Source of the DNA: Lineus longissimus
Lineage: Eukaryota; Nemertea; Pilidiophora; Heteronemertea; Lineidae
Direction of reading: 5' to 3'
DNA length: 64,000 nt
NCBI RefSeq assembly: GCF_910592395.1
Contig: NC_088308.1
Coordinates: 11,735,001-11,799,000 of the forward strand
Below the pieces are notes generated by a model. That model was not told the origin of the DNA. It did not search any database and saw only the letters and a list, made by a program, of their open reading frames with translations. Below, piece after piece: positions 32,981 to 44,306 of this stretch. Position numbers and translations under genes: made by a program. The stretch's first letter is position 1. Every line of letters starts with the position of its first letter.

Positions 32981-33250
32981 CCAGAAAAGTTCACACGACC
33001 TGTAATTCCTTTTTAATGTTCGGTAAGCTGTAAGAAAACCATTTAATTTTTAATCATTAACAGGTATAATGTACAGGTATTGGCTAAGAGAAAACTGAAC
33101 AGAATATAATTTGAGAAATACAAGTTTAAATAACTCACCAATTCGTGGCTAGTTTACTGGGTAAAAAATACACCGCTCCAAGGGCATGGCAGAAGACTAA
33201 CTAAAATAAGTTCCCTCATGTGCACTCACAGCTCAGGCCCAGGTTAATTA
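32981..33250 (-). repeat. 270-bp direct repeat, candidate 5' LTR of BEL/Pao-1
   Basis: Partner of 19436-19705 (5 mismatches in 270). It sits upstream of BEL gag on the minus strand as a 5' LTR should. Flanks CTGTG (right) and CAAGA (left of partner) do not match as a target duplication. Confidence 0.55.
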
Positions 33251-33449
33251 CTGTGGTTTCACTTTTATAACATAGCGACCTTCACTGATCTGAAGTATAA
33301 ATTCTCCCAACTTGTAGCGGTAATTCTTTTCATGTATTGCATAGGCCCTCTTATAATGGATAACTGAGGCATTCAGATGACCGTGCACGGTATTCATTCA
33401 TTCTTAAATCATTATGACACCAGACAAATTGGTTTTAGGTCATTGAAAT

Positions 33450-33641
33450 ATGTGACCCGTCACAGCAAAAGCAGGCGCATGTCGCTCTGAGCTTGGCAGG
33501 TTGAGACGGACTGTTTGTTCATTTCTCTATTGTCTGCCTATTGTGAAATATGAGCACATCAATTTCTTCCATTATCTCCTGGTGTCATTTAGGCTCATCT
33601 TCTGTGCGACATGCGCCTGGTTTTGCTGTGATGGGTCACAT
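33450..33641. mobile_element. MITE with 37-bp inverted ends
   Basis: The left end tatgtgacccgtcacagcaa...gcgcatgtcgc and the right end gcgacatgcgcctgg...gggtcacata are reverse complements with two mismatches. The 192-bp element is non-coding. I recall similar ends as common in marine invertebrate genomes, without a firm superfamily. Confidence 0.75.
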
Positions 33642-33811
33642 ATGGCAATAGGACACTTTTCCATCTACGAACATGAACATAGGCCAAGTAGAACTTTATT
33701 TTCGTTTGGTTCTGTATTTTATTACATATACTGTACTTCTGAAAAAATTACTTACAAGGTCAAACATTCCTCCGTTTGCTCCCGGAAAAATGAGAAATAA
33801 AAACCAGTCAA

Positions 33812-35306
33812 TTACTCAAATTCAAATTCATCATCCGTAGCAGGTGGCTCGTCAAAAAACTCTAGATCGTCATCATTTGGCTCTTCTCCCTCTACTTGAA
33901 CAAAATCATTTAGGCCTACAACTTGTTGTTCACCCGTGAGTCCTGCTACAGCAAATGCATGTTCTGCTGAATGAGGGTCTACCTCATCCCAGGCACGGCT
34001 TATGATCTGCAAATAATTAACAATGAAATCCGTTGGGATACACCATCATCATCAGTGTTTAAGACTTTCCACTGTTTCCAATATTTTCTGACCAGCGTCT
34101 TAAACGGCCTCATGACTACTAAATCTAATGGCTGCACCAGGGAAGTGCAGCCTGCTGGGATGTAGTCTAATAGGAGGCCATGGTTAATCACTGGGATACT
34201 GAATGCTTCACTTAGGTGTGCACGAAATCTGTCCACAATCAACATTTTGGAACCAATAGCATCCTGTAGATCCCCGACATTTGGAAATAGCACACGATCT
34301 TGCCAGTCTATTAACACTTCATTGTTCACCCAACCAGTGCGAGAACTGGAAAAAGCAGCGTTTTCTGGTAGTTCATTGTTTTCATGCAATGTTCTAATTT
34401 GTCGGACAAATCCAGGCTCCCGAAAGGTCACATGCGCTGGAAGTTTTTCCCCATTGCTACCGATTGCTAGGGACACTGAACAGCCAAGCTTGTGGTTGCC
34501 CAAAGATGTTTTCACATCGATCTGCCGTGCACCCCTGGCACTGTAAGTGTAGAGAGGGGGAAAGTCTAACTGTACAAATGTCTGATTCATGTTAACCATT
34601 TGTTGCACATGAATTCTCTGACTGAATTTCGCACACGACCAATGAATTCCTGTACACGTTGCGGAGCATCGTCTGGTATCGTTGTCGAGTTCTTTGTCCG
34701 TTTTCGATGGGATAATCCTTTGCGTTTTTTGAAATTGTTAACCCACCCATTTGATGCATGGAAATGTGCTCTTTCTGCTCTTGAAGCTTTCAGTTGATTT
34801 CGTTAATTTTCAGGGAGTTCTGCCCAATAGTAATCGAATTCTTCGATGCCATAATCATGGATATCAGCAAGCGAGACAGGCAATCCTCTTCCTCTCGTGT
34901 TCTGAACTCGTCCCAGGACGCGGTTTTCAACTGTCGGCCACAAACCACCATGGCCCTCTCTCACTCTTCTGCGTTGACCCCGGTTCTGGTCGTCCTGCTC
35001 AATAATCCATTCCTCATTATTCAACCAAGTGCGGAACGTCTGGTATGGGATGTGATTATTTCGTGCATACTCTGCCGCATCAAGAACCCTCCCATGTTGA
35101 TGTAACCCATGGAAGTCCAGCAGGCGACGGACCTTTTCCGCAATGGAATAACTCTGGCGTCGACGGGGAACACGTTGGTCTGCAAATGCATTTTCTTCAT
35201 CATTGTTGTCGGGCATACCATTTGCGGCTACATCAGCTTCATCGTCTTCACCTTGATGCATGGCTGTCACCAGGATCAGCAAGGATAAGGCAGCGATTTT
35301 CAACAT
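33812..35306 (-). pseudogene. pogo/Tigger-like transposase, broken
   Basis: The N-terminal helix-turn-helix part (35306-34803: YSIAEKVRRLLDFHG, NHIPYQTFRTWL) is followed in the same frame, after one TAA near 34803, by a CENP-B-type HTH (FHASNGWVNNFKKRKGLSHR). A one-base frameshift near 34600 leads to the DDE_1 catalytic region (34608-34000: NMNQTFVQLDFPP, MLIVDRFRAH, DYIPAGCTSLVQPLD). The C-terminal piece (34012-33812: SRAWDEVDPHSAEHAF) is in another frame behind a TTTGCAG acceptor-like sequence. The first Asp position reads NQT here, so catalysis is doubtful even without the breaks. Confidence 0.8.
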
Positions 35307-35422
35307 GTTTAGTGTTCTGTGTTAGATGAGTTCTGAGGAACATGTGGTGCCAATGCACCTGCTTTTATCTTGTTTGAATTTTTTGATTATGTAATCATAA
35401 AGCCTACATGACAGACGTTTTT

Positions 35423-35755
35423 TTAGGTTAACTTCACAAGAAGTTCCGCTTCATGTACACGTTGATAAAAACCACCAGTATTACGACTGAAGCCAGCATT
35501 CACTTTTGCGCAGCGCCAGTAACAGTTTGTGTTGGACTCCCTCTGTTTGTTGTACATGTAGCCATTGTAGCACAGCTTCTGGCCCCCCTTGTTGTTGGTT
35601 ATCAGCTCCATGATCTTCTTACAGCACTCTTGATGAACAATACTAAATGGCTTACTGGTGTCCGATATATATATGTTTCCTGTGAAGCCATTACAAAATA
35701 CCAGTAAAAAGAAAGAAAACCTTGAACAACCTCCACGAAACCATGAAAAAAACAA
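35423..35755 (-). pseudogene. FLYWCH zinc-finger fragment
   Basis: The frame contains NNKGGQKLCYNGYMYNKQ...NCYWRCAKVN and a later HEAE, matching the FLYWCH pattern (GGxxLxxxGYxYxxx...YWRCxxx...xxxH). In animal MULE transposons this finger precedes the transposase. A MULE core on the same strand is at 18.6-19.4 kb; BEL, Gypsy and pogo insertions lie between. The hydrophobic start (MFFSWFRGGCSRFSFFLLVF) is probably not part of the natural protein. Confidence 0.65.
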
Positions 35756-35759
35756 GACA

Positions 35760-36400
35760 AAAGAATTTTCTGTGAACCCATGACCGAATTATTTTTGAAT
35801 TCCGTTTATCATGACTTAATAAACAACAGGACAATAAGGTGTAGTAGCTTGTAAGTTTGCTACTATTGTGTTAATTATCCATTAATTGCCATGCTGAACA
35901 AACAGTGAGTTCACAATTATTGGCAAATTACACTCTAATTAGTTTAATTTCTTGCAAACTCATAAGGCCAAATTAAGGATGTTTTGCTAAAGGTGACCAT
36001 TATATCAGGAAATAAAACGCATTACGCAACTTTAGAGCCTGATTTCTCGCAAGCTCATACGAATTTTATGGAATATTCATTTGCAAGCAAAATTCAATAA
36101 TTGAAGAAATTATAAATGTACCATATTAGCATATTTCTTCTTTTTCATCAATTGCAACAGATGTTCTTGGTTATAATAGAATGCCTGGGACAACACATAG
36201 AACAGTATGGGAGCTTTAGGTAGTCAAATAAACCAAGATTCTTAATTCGTGACAACAAAAGTATGCGATGATGTTGCGAAGAAAAACGCATTGCGAAATT
36301 CATTCTGATATCAATGTCATCACTAAGTTCTCAAACCTGTCAAAAAGTAAGCGACGACACTAAGACATGATGACATGAAATCACCCCCGAGCTCACCCAT
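35760..36400. other. No recognisable gene
   Basis: AT-rich sequence without supported coding potential. BEL/Pao-2 coding similarity begins near 36415. Confidence 0.55.
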
Positions 36401-36564
36401 GTGAACTAAATGGGTTGGGGCAACACTCGCCTACCCTGAAGTATGAAAGGGGAGACCAAACCGATCGGGTTGAAGATGGAGCTCATTGTGGACAAAATTC
36501 CACGTCTAGTCAAAGGTTTATCTCTAAACACTACTCAGAATCCAAAGGAATCTAGTTCCAAACA

Positions 36565-37221
36565 CTATTGCATCCCCAGTACCCGTTCAATCGGCAAATC
36601 ATTATGGAGGATATCTAACTGCTGAATAACCTTGGCCCTAGACTCAACAGGGATGCCATTCATTACCTCTCTGTGGTTACACATGAATTTGCACAGGCAG
36701 AAGCCATCTTTCCCACACATGCCTCTGCTGTTTTCAACCAAGACCTTAGCCTCTGACACGTCAACTGACGAATTCAAACCATCGTCGACATAGAAGTCGT
36801 CTCTAATAAACTGTGCAGCTCTGGCTCCAAACTCAGACTCGAACTTGTCTGCAGTGGCCTTCAACGCAAAATTCGCACATGCAGGGGAGGAGGTGGCTCC
36901 AAACACATGCACAGTCATGCGGTACTCTACTATGGGTTTACTTGTGTCGCCACCATCCCACCATAGGAACCTTAGCAAGTTTCTGTACCTTCTATCAACG
37001 CCAACCTGGTAAAGCATCTTCTCTATGTCACAGATGAAAGCAACATGCTCCTTGCGAAAACGCACCAGCACGCCTGTCAGGTTGTTTATGAAGTCTGGCC
37101 CTGGCAACAAGTGCTTGTTGAGTGACTCACCCTGGTGTTCTGCGCTACCATCGAACACTACTCTGATACGACCGGGTTTTTGTGGGTGATAAACCCCGTG
37201 GTGAGGGAGGTACCAAACCAA
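36565..37221 (-). pseudogene. BEL/Pao-2 reverse transcriptase
   Basis: The frame has [51 protein letters not shown] (first catalytic Asp present) and [11 protein letters not shown] (YVDD box). It is followed by TAG, and by TGA 13 codons later in the same frame, which truncate pol. Confidence 0.85.
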
Positions 37222-37741
37222 ACCATCACTGATATTTAGCTCATCTTCTGGAACTCTCTCCGCATGCCATTGCTAATCAGATTACTCATGAACTCTGTAT
37301 AATCACTCTGATATTTGCTATCTCTTTCTATCTTGTGCTGCAAACCGGACAGGCGTTTCAGAACCATTGACCTGTTGTTAGGGAGTTTAAGGTTGTCTTC
37401 CCTGAGGGGCAGCGGCAACTCAAAGTGGTTGTCCTCCCTCTGATGAATACCTTCTTGCATTATGCTCATAAACTTCTATCTTCAACTGATACCTTGGCAT
37501 CACTATGTCTCTCACTGAACTCTACCTCAAATATCTGAGACAACGCTAGAGGACTGACCTCTTGTACCTATGTTACAAAAGCGAAGTGACCTCCCTGGTT
37601 CAAACCAGAACCCGAGGGAGCAACTACCTGAGAACAGTGACATGAGCATTCATTTACATCATGAGTGCAGACAACACCAACTACACTCCAACCTAAGGCT
37701 GTGCGTACCCCATACGGGTCGCTTTCACCACCAGGCACAAC

Positions 37742-38746
37742 CTATAAAGGCTTGATAGTCTGAAGACAGCTCAACCCAATCAGGAGCCCAACTTCAATGC
37801 CATTCAACAACGGTGACAGCTTGTCAGACACATTTGCCAAGTGGGGACATTTTTTGACGATCTCTGGTTTTGGCACCTGATTGAGTTTGGCTGGTATAAC
37901 ATCACGTGTATATGTGCCAGGTAATCCCACCTCCTTCGACTCGTGCAGTCCTCTCACGACCAGCCCCTGAACCTTCTTGCACTCGATCGTCTCCTCAGCA
38001 AGAACAGTCGATAACTTCAACAATACAGTGTCGCCGTCAGCTCCCAGCTTATCCAATACCGGTGTGGTAGCAAAGCAGGCATCCGATTGCTCATCTAGTA
38101 GGGCGTACGTCAGCACCGTCTTGTTGGGGTCATCCCTGTGATGTAGCATCACTGGTACTATCATGGAGTAGCAACAGCTATCAGACTCTTTCTCTTCTAT
38201 GCAGTGTGCTGTGACACTAGGCACACTAGGTTCGGGCGATTTGTACACATACGTATAATCATGCAGAAGTGTGGGGTGAAAACGCTTGCACACGTCGCAC
38301 TGCCTCTTGCACCTACAGTCTCTACGTTTATGTCCCCATTTGAAGCATCCGAGACACAGGCCACCCTGCTTCACCGAAGCAACTCTTTCCGGGAGTTCCA
38401 TTATCTTGAACTGATCACAAGTCTCTAACTGGTGTGGTCCTTTGCAAACGGCACACTTGGGAGTTGAACGATCAACCGTAGGAGTGGCAATACCACTCTG
38501 GGCACCAGCGCCACTAGTAGTGGCGAAACTTTTAACACTAGGACCCCTTCGCCTCTGTCGACTGGCCACGTCACTACCATGGCTACTGCTACTGCTTTCG
38601 ATTAATTTGAGCGGGTTGCAGGCAATGCGAGCCTGCTTGCTAAGGAACTGGCATAACCTTGAGAACGGTGGGTAATCATCACTGACTGTTCGAAAGTTCC
38701 CCGAGTCTACATCTCCGTCAGATCCATAAACCCATTTGACGACCAC
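37742..38746 (-). CDS. BEL/Pao-2 zinc knuckles and protease
   Basis: The frame of 334 codons has the Cys-rich module CAVCKGPHQLETCDQF ... CLGCFKWGHKRRDC ... CDVCKRFHPTLLH, then the protease region where the active-site triad reads LLDEQSDACF (DEQ in place of the usual DSG/DTG), and ends VGLLIGLSC. The separation from gag is one stop and a frame change at 38746-38749. Confidence 0.8.
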   Translation of the reverse strand: MVVKWVYGSDGDVDSGNFRTVSDDYPPFSRLCQFLSKQARIACNPLKLIESSSSSHGSDVASRQRRRGPSVKSFATTSGAGAQSGIATPTVDRSTPKCAVCKGPHQLETCDQFKIMELPERVASVKQGGLCLGCFKWGHKRRDCRCKRQCDVCKRFHPTLLHDYTYVYKSPEPSVPSVTAHCIEEKESDSCCYSMIVPVMLHHRDDPNKTVLTYALLDEQSDACFATTPVLDKLGADGDTVLLKLSTVLAEETIECKKVQGLVVRGLHESKEVGLPGTYTRDVIPAKLNQVPKPEIVKKCPHLANVSDKLSPLLNGIEVGLLIGLSCLQTIKPL

Positions 38747-38748
38747 TA

Positions 38749-39705
38749 TCAGCCATCTGTCTTAATGAACCTCAGGAGTTTGGTCAGTATTTTCTGATGT
38801 TCGGTGGGGTCGTCTAGTATGGCTAGGTTACGCAAGGTTGACATAGCCGTCTCGCATTGGCAGAGAAAGTCTGCTAACTTCTGTAGAGCCTCCCCATCAC
38901 CAGGCTTGATGGAAGGCCATTTGCTGATCTTGTCTCGGAATGTGTGTGCCAACTTCAGTTTATCTCCGTACCTGTCTTCCAGGGTCCGCTTGGCCCTTCT
39001 GGAGGCCAGGGGGGTGTTGAGGTCGAGTAACCCCTTGATGCACTCCCTGGCATCACCGCCAGTGTATCTACCTAAGTAATAAATGCGATTGGCATCCTTC
39101 TGATATCTATCCTCAACCAGTGTTCTAAAAGAGTTGGCCCACACTGGATAATCCAGAATGTCCTCAGTGAACACGTTGGGTTCTTTCTTTGTTAGTCCTT
39201 CTGTTCGTTTTGTCAACACATCTGCCAACGTCGAGATGGCGTTGGCCACTTCATTGCTTCCTGTCATCGGCGATTGGGGACAGCCGGGTGTTTGACTACC
39301 ACCAGTAGTCCTTGATATGTTAAGTTCATATTCGGTTTCGTATCTTCGCAGCTCCTCCTTTAGCCTACAATTCTCCTCCCGAAATGCTGCGATCATTTCG
39401 TCTGCTTCACCTTCTTGGACTGCGGCTGCTTGGAGTAGCAGCCCGAATCCTTCTTTCTGTTCCTGGCTCATTGTTGTCCGGTAGAGTTTTACTGTGGCTG
39501 TGAGGGCAAACAACTTCTTTAAGTGAAGAACCAAAACCAGTTTCTTCGTATTTTCTGCCTCTGGCTTTAATTCTTCTCTACACCTCACGACTTTCACTAC
39601 TTTCACGTAAAACTGAAAAACATGCACAAACAAGACATAAGATATTCGTTCAAAGAAAGGGTTAATAGAAGACAATATTCTATGCAAGAGTGATACAATC
39701 AGCAC
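38749..39705 (-). CDS. BEL/Pao-2 gag
   Basis: The open part includes a coiled coil (EEADEMIAAFREENCRLKEE-like stretch) and a capsid with FTEDILDYPVWANSFRTLV and AKRTLEDRYGDKLKLAH, typical of DUF1759. The likely true start is the Met at MSQEQKEGFGLLLQ (about 39471) rather than the first Met of the open stretch. Confidence 0.8.
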   Translation of the reverse strand: MLIVSLLHRILSSINPFFERISYVLFVHVFQFYVKVVKVVRCREELKPEAENTKKLVLVLHLKKLFALTATVKLYRTTMSQEQKEGFGLLLQAAAVQEGEADEMIAAFREENCRLKEELRRYETEYELNISRTTGGSQTPGCPQSPMTGSNEVANAISTLADVLTKRTEGLTKKEPNVFTEDILDYPVWANSFRTLVEDRYQKDANRIYYLGRYTGGDARECIKGLLDLNTPLASRRAKRTLEDRYGDKLKLAHTFRDKISKWPSIKPGDGEALQKLADFLCQCETAMSTLRNLAILDDPTEHQKILTKLLRFIKTDG

Positions 39706-39709
39706 TGAA

Positions 39710-42240
39710 CCTTCCTTATGCTAGCTTATAGCTCAGAAATATTTTGTACCACCCTTTGCACCATTTTCTACACTGGCAGATGCTGCCATCTGGCGGAACT
39801 CGATTGTACTTCCACATGGGCTCATCATGGGAAAACTATGTCAACAAAACCCTCTTTTGTTACCTTTATGTCAAGTACCAAGATTTAGCAAATACGTTCT
39901 CTAGGTTCTATACATTCTTATCTATAATTACCTCTATTCGGGCATCCTTGAGCCTCGTTTAACCCCTCTATGGGTGGATGCCAAGACGGCACAAAAAACC
40001 ACTGAATTGAGCAAAATAATCAGCATGGCGTAAGCGCCTGGTGGGCGGAAGCACAACTGCAGTCAAGTCAGAAACGGCGCGAAAATACCAAGGCGCAAAA
40101 TTCAAATACCGGAAGCTAACCAATAACATCATGGTAGCACTCACACCATCATTTGCAAGGAGGTATGCTGCTATCAGAAGTCGGCAATAGGCGTCCTTTG
40201 CCTGGGCATGTATCAAATCATCGACGCGTCTTTGCTTTGGTGGTGGTGGCAGGGGTGGTGATGAACCTGAAAGAAGTCAGAAAGAGTTGTGATGCAGTAA
40301 AATCCAACCATAGCATGTTCCTCCCACTTCGCTGGCCCTACACTACAGTACACTTCAGCCTATAATCTAGTTATTGTGTACAGTGCACTCACAGTGCAAC
40401 ATATGTCACTGCCTACTGCAGTAAGCACTAGCCTCTGTATATGGGCCTACATACATGCATGATACATTATGATATGTACATTAACATCAACATGTATTTG
40501 TTAATATAGTGCACCTACCTGCTGACGAAGCTCAAGTACTTCCTGCTGCATGATCAGCCTCTTGCTGATATTTGGTGGCCTTTTCATGCGAAAGGGATTT
40601 CGTCTGGTGCCGTTCTAGGGTCCAAGAGGAAACAAAGTCGGTCCCAGTACAAAATTTCAGGGAAGCGTCCTGGGCATTTCCACGACGTGGAAATCCCCCC
40701 TGACTTTATCAGAAAAACGGGCGCAAAGTTAGCATGAAACGTTGCAAACGAATGTCCTGCCATTTTTTGAATACGTGTCATAATTGAAGTTATCCTTCAC
40801 AGACCATTTCATAAAGTGTGCAATTGCACTGTCTTTGAAAACTCATCGGCTTTGTTTTTTGACGCCACGGCTTTCTTCATTTTGCTGCTTCTCAACAGCC
40901 GCCATGTTCCGATGGGAAGACGAAGCCTATATGGAACACAGAAGCCGATTTGTGGCCGACCCTCGAATAGACTTGACAACAGCAGGATTTTCTTGACGTT
41001 GAATGATATTACATCATGGAAAATCATCGGTTAAAACTGTAATGACAAGAGATGACAAATACTATAAGTACCATACTACATGTTTAACAGAAGTTTATAT
41101 CAAAGGGAAATCAGAATCTTTAATAAATTTATGATTCTGGAGAATCTAAGAGATGGCAATTAAGCCTTACATAATTACATGTAGAATGAAAAACACTGAA
41201 GTAAGAAGCAGCTATACAAAGAGATGTCAAGAAATATTATATAATTATATTAAAGAGGGAGCAAACTTGCCGTAAGCCAAAAGAATGGCTACATTTAGTA
41301 TAATAGAAAACTAATCATGACATCCCAAAGGCAAAGCAACAGCATCCACAGCAGTGAATCCCCAGGCAAATACGTTGAAGTTTAAGTAATACATGAGTGT
41401 ACATGTGTGTACATGTATGTACATCTAAGCCATCTCAAATAACATAAAGTTGCTCGAAAAACCAGAATGAATAACCGGACAAAGACATGTCCCACTCCAC
41501 CCGGTGTAAAGGGCATTCTGATCCCACTAAATACCAAAACAAATGATCAAGGTTTACTAACTATGACCAAAGCCTGAACCAAGAACAAATTGTGCACTAA
41601 GACACCTTTTTAGTGGGACCAAAACTCCCTCCACACCGGGGTGAGAGGTCAAACCTGCCCCAGTCTATAATGTTTCTTAATTATAAATCAATATTTCCTA
41701 CAAAGGAAAGCAGGAATAACCGTGCATAACAAAGTAACCAACGGCCTCTGGTGCCATAGATATTCACAGAAACCTTCACGCTAACAGGTAATTAACTGTG
41801 ATTTGTAAATACCAAATAATGTCCGCCATCTTGCCCGGACAGGAACCGTAAACAAGGGCGCACCCAAAACAGTGCATTGCCAGTGCAAATACATACATCA
41901 TGAAGACAGTGATTTCACAGCCATCACCACCGCCAACTTTAGGCGAGCAAAATACCTCACTAATACAGACTTTTAAAAATACTTACATCATTTTTGCCTT
42001 CTATATAACTTTTACGAAAGGTCGAGCACATAAAGATAATATATTGAAAGTTAAATGGGCTAAAAAACGACAAGTTTGCCTTCACGGACAAAGTCCGCAG
42101 ACTCGCGTACATGATGGAAAATGGCTGAGTGAAGTTCCGGTCCAAACAGGCCCACAACTAGTTACACACCCTTCACGTGGGTGGCGCTGTAGTCAACACG
42201 ATTGGTTGAAAAAAAACTAACAGCCAATCATCAAGCTCAT
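39710..42240. other. No secure gene
   Basis: The region has several short frames without family features. Minus-strand stretches at 40587-40519 (donor GTAGGT) and 40266-40150 (acceptor TTTCAG) look exon-like but do not join in phase. The 41.0-42.2 kb part is AT-rich and featureless to me. Confidence 0.5.
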
Positions 42241-43272
42241 ACTGTAAAGCAAGGTCGAATCGCCCAAAAACACTTCGGCAATGCTCGGTAATGTCCGTAA
42301 TCAGCTGATTGACCGGGATATAAATAAACAAATGAACACATTGATAAAATGCAAGGAGCGGGGTTTTCCGCTCCTCTTAATCTGATTTTGGGAGCGCTGA
42401 AGGGCGCAATCACGCCCCTTAAACGTGATGCACTGGTTGTAGGGTTCAACCCATCTGTTGTCTACTTGGTGTCGTCAGACTACTATAGTTTTGCCATTAT
42501 CCCTACGTTGGTACAATAGATAGCCGTTAACTGCTAGGGCTGTTTGATCTTGGAAGTTTTTGGGATAGTCCTTTGTGCACTTGTTATCTGCAATGCATGG
42601 GGCCGATTGGTTGAGGGTGCCGCAAGGTCCGTGAATCATAGAGCTTTTGACTGTGTTGTAAAGGTCTGGTTCTGTTGCTTCATCGGGGATTTCGGCTCTG
42701 ATGACACTATCGATATAAGTTTGGGCCTTAAGTTTGCTTCCTTCGGCCAATATCAATAAAAGTTGACAGTGAGGGAGGCCCGGTTTTTGGAATTCGATGA
42801 TGTAGATGTACGCTGTCGGGATTCCAAGGCAATTTTCATTCCTGATGTCATCAAGAAGTTCTGTGAGGTGAAGTTTGAAAACACGGCTGACAATATCAGG
42901 ACAGTGTTCTGGGCCCAATCTCATGAAAGGCTTCTAAATTAGCTGCATACTAGGGGTTAGTTGGCTTCTAAATCACTAGTTTCCATCTTGTTAGTTGACT
43001 TCTAAATTTCTTTTCACGAAACGACACTAGGGACCCAGCTAACTAGTTGCCAGGTAGGAAAAGTAGTTGTTAACTAAAGTGTGGAGAGACGTCCAAACCA
43101 CATAAACCACAGCATGTCAATTTCAATTTCAATGGGCCGAGTGCTGACTTTGAGGACATTTAGGTCATTAGGGGTCAGTCATGGGGATAAATCTACGCAT
43201 TGTGTGCAATCTTCATGTCTATCATAGCACTGTGCTGCACAGACAGACTGTGCTTTTCGCCCTACAGTAAAG

Positions 43273-44151
43273 ATGTCCCAGAAAAGGCAGCGTAAGGCAA
43301 ATTACAGCCAGGATGAAAACCTTTTCCTGTCGCAGAAGTACGAGGAATTTAAAGACAATATAGATGCAAAACAAAAGGATGTAAACACAAATCGGAAGAA
43401 GAAAGAGGCCTGGGAAAACATCCTTACGCAGCATCGTGCCCGATTTCCAGACACTAATCGGTCATTGGATGACCTTAAATCTCGGCTGACGAAACTGAAG
43501 TCAGAGTCGCGGGAAATCGCACAGCAGCAGAAAAAGTCACGAGCAAAAACAGGTGGTGGAAAACCGGCATCAGAGCCAAATCCAGCACAACAGAAGATGC
43601 TTGATCTTTGCGCAGATACTCCGGGGTTTCAGGGTTTGACTGGGGTCGAGTCTGGAGTAACAGCAAAGTCGGTTGGACAAGATGACTTTGGTACTAAAAA
43701 TAATTAAGTGTAGCCACTTGCTTCCTTTTAAAATCCACCTCTCTTGATGAACACTTCATACTAGTATTACAACTGAAATTTTTCAAGTGTCTCCAAAGGA
43801 GTTTAGTCTTAGTGATGTTCCACTTTCTTTACAGAATCGGATAGCAGTGATGTACATGTAGGAGAATTATTAACCGATGTCCATGAAATTGATACGCCTA
43901 AGCCAAGTTCATCAAAGTCGGCTACCAGGGGCTGCTGCAGTCCCACGTCATCCAAGAAGCTAAAGAAAGATGAAGCATACAACAGTCTCATTGAAACAGA
44001 AAGGGAGAACATGCTCATCAAACGTCAGAATTTGGTACTAAAACAAGAGAAGCTGAAATTGCAAATTAAACTGTTAAAGCGCCAATTAAATGATGAAAAC
44101 CCACCATCGCTATTGCAGACTGAAGAAGGAAGTGTTTTGTTTCAGTTGTAA
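43273..44151 (+). CDS. SANT/Myb-like protein of Harbinger, two exons
   Basis: Exon 1 is 43273-43690 (donor GTACTA), exon 2 is 43835-44151 (acceptor CTTTACAG). Joined, they encode 244 residues without a stop. The N-terminal part (ANYSQDENLFLSQKYEEF ... KKKEAWENILTQ ... DDLKSRLTKLKSE) has the tri-helical SANT/MADF-like pattern of the Harbinger accessory protein, which helps the nuclease enter the nucleus and bind its ends. The C-terminal part is a Lys/Glu-rich coiled coil (ETERENMLIKRQNLVLKQEK). The donor is weak in context, but the join is the only one that keeps the frame open. Confidence 0.8.
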
Positions 44152-44306
44152 TTATACTTAGATTTGGTGTATAGCGTAGCGGCAGAGACAGGGAACCAGT
44201 CTAGTACAGCAGTGAAGTTCAGCTATCAGTGAAGTTCTACTTTTGGTACATAACATATGTATAACATCATGTAGATGTGTCAACTATCATTGTCTAGATA
44301 GTCCCA

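Larger units (their letters stand above)
19436..33250 (-). mobile_element. BEL/Pao retroelement 1, interrupted twice
   Basis: Read on the minus strand from the candidate 5' LTR (33250-32981): gag start at 32862, gag resumed at 27458, zinc knuckles to 26589, then protease, reverse transcriptase, RNase H and integrase from 23932 to 20073. A Gypsy element (27464-32160) sits inside gag, and another repeat (from 23945 to about 26.5 kb) sits between gag and protease. The net element without insertions is about 6.5 kb, normal for the group. Stops and lost catalytic residues show it is dead. Confidence 0.75.
36415..39705 (-). mobile_element. BEL/Pao retroelement 2, 3'-truncated
   Basis: Gag (39705-38749), a knuckle/protease frame (38746-37742), a degenerate linker (37735-37222) and RT (37221-36565) are in order on the minus strand. 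Similarity fades at about 36415 inside the region after RT (ILSTMSSIFNPIGLVSPF, after two stops), so RNase H, integrase and the 3' LTR are missing. No LTR was recognised on the 5' side. Confidence 0.8.

Noticed and set aside
33249-33397. 48-codon minus-strand frame next to the BEL 5' repeat
   Set aside because: It reads like coding (HYKRAYAIHEKNYRYKLGEF) but is short, ends at the repeat border and matches no family I can name.
40150-40587. Small spliced gene (MKRPPNISKRLIMQQ ... DDLIHAQAKDAYCRLL)
   Set aside because: Splice-like borders are present, but the two pieces do not join in phase: the phase-0 join gives an early stop and the open frame needs a different phase.
41900-42220. 106-codon plus-strand frame
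   Set aside because: No conserved pattern, no splice or promoter support; composition is like the surrounding non-coding sequence.
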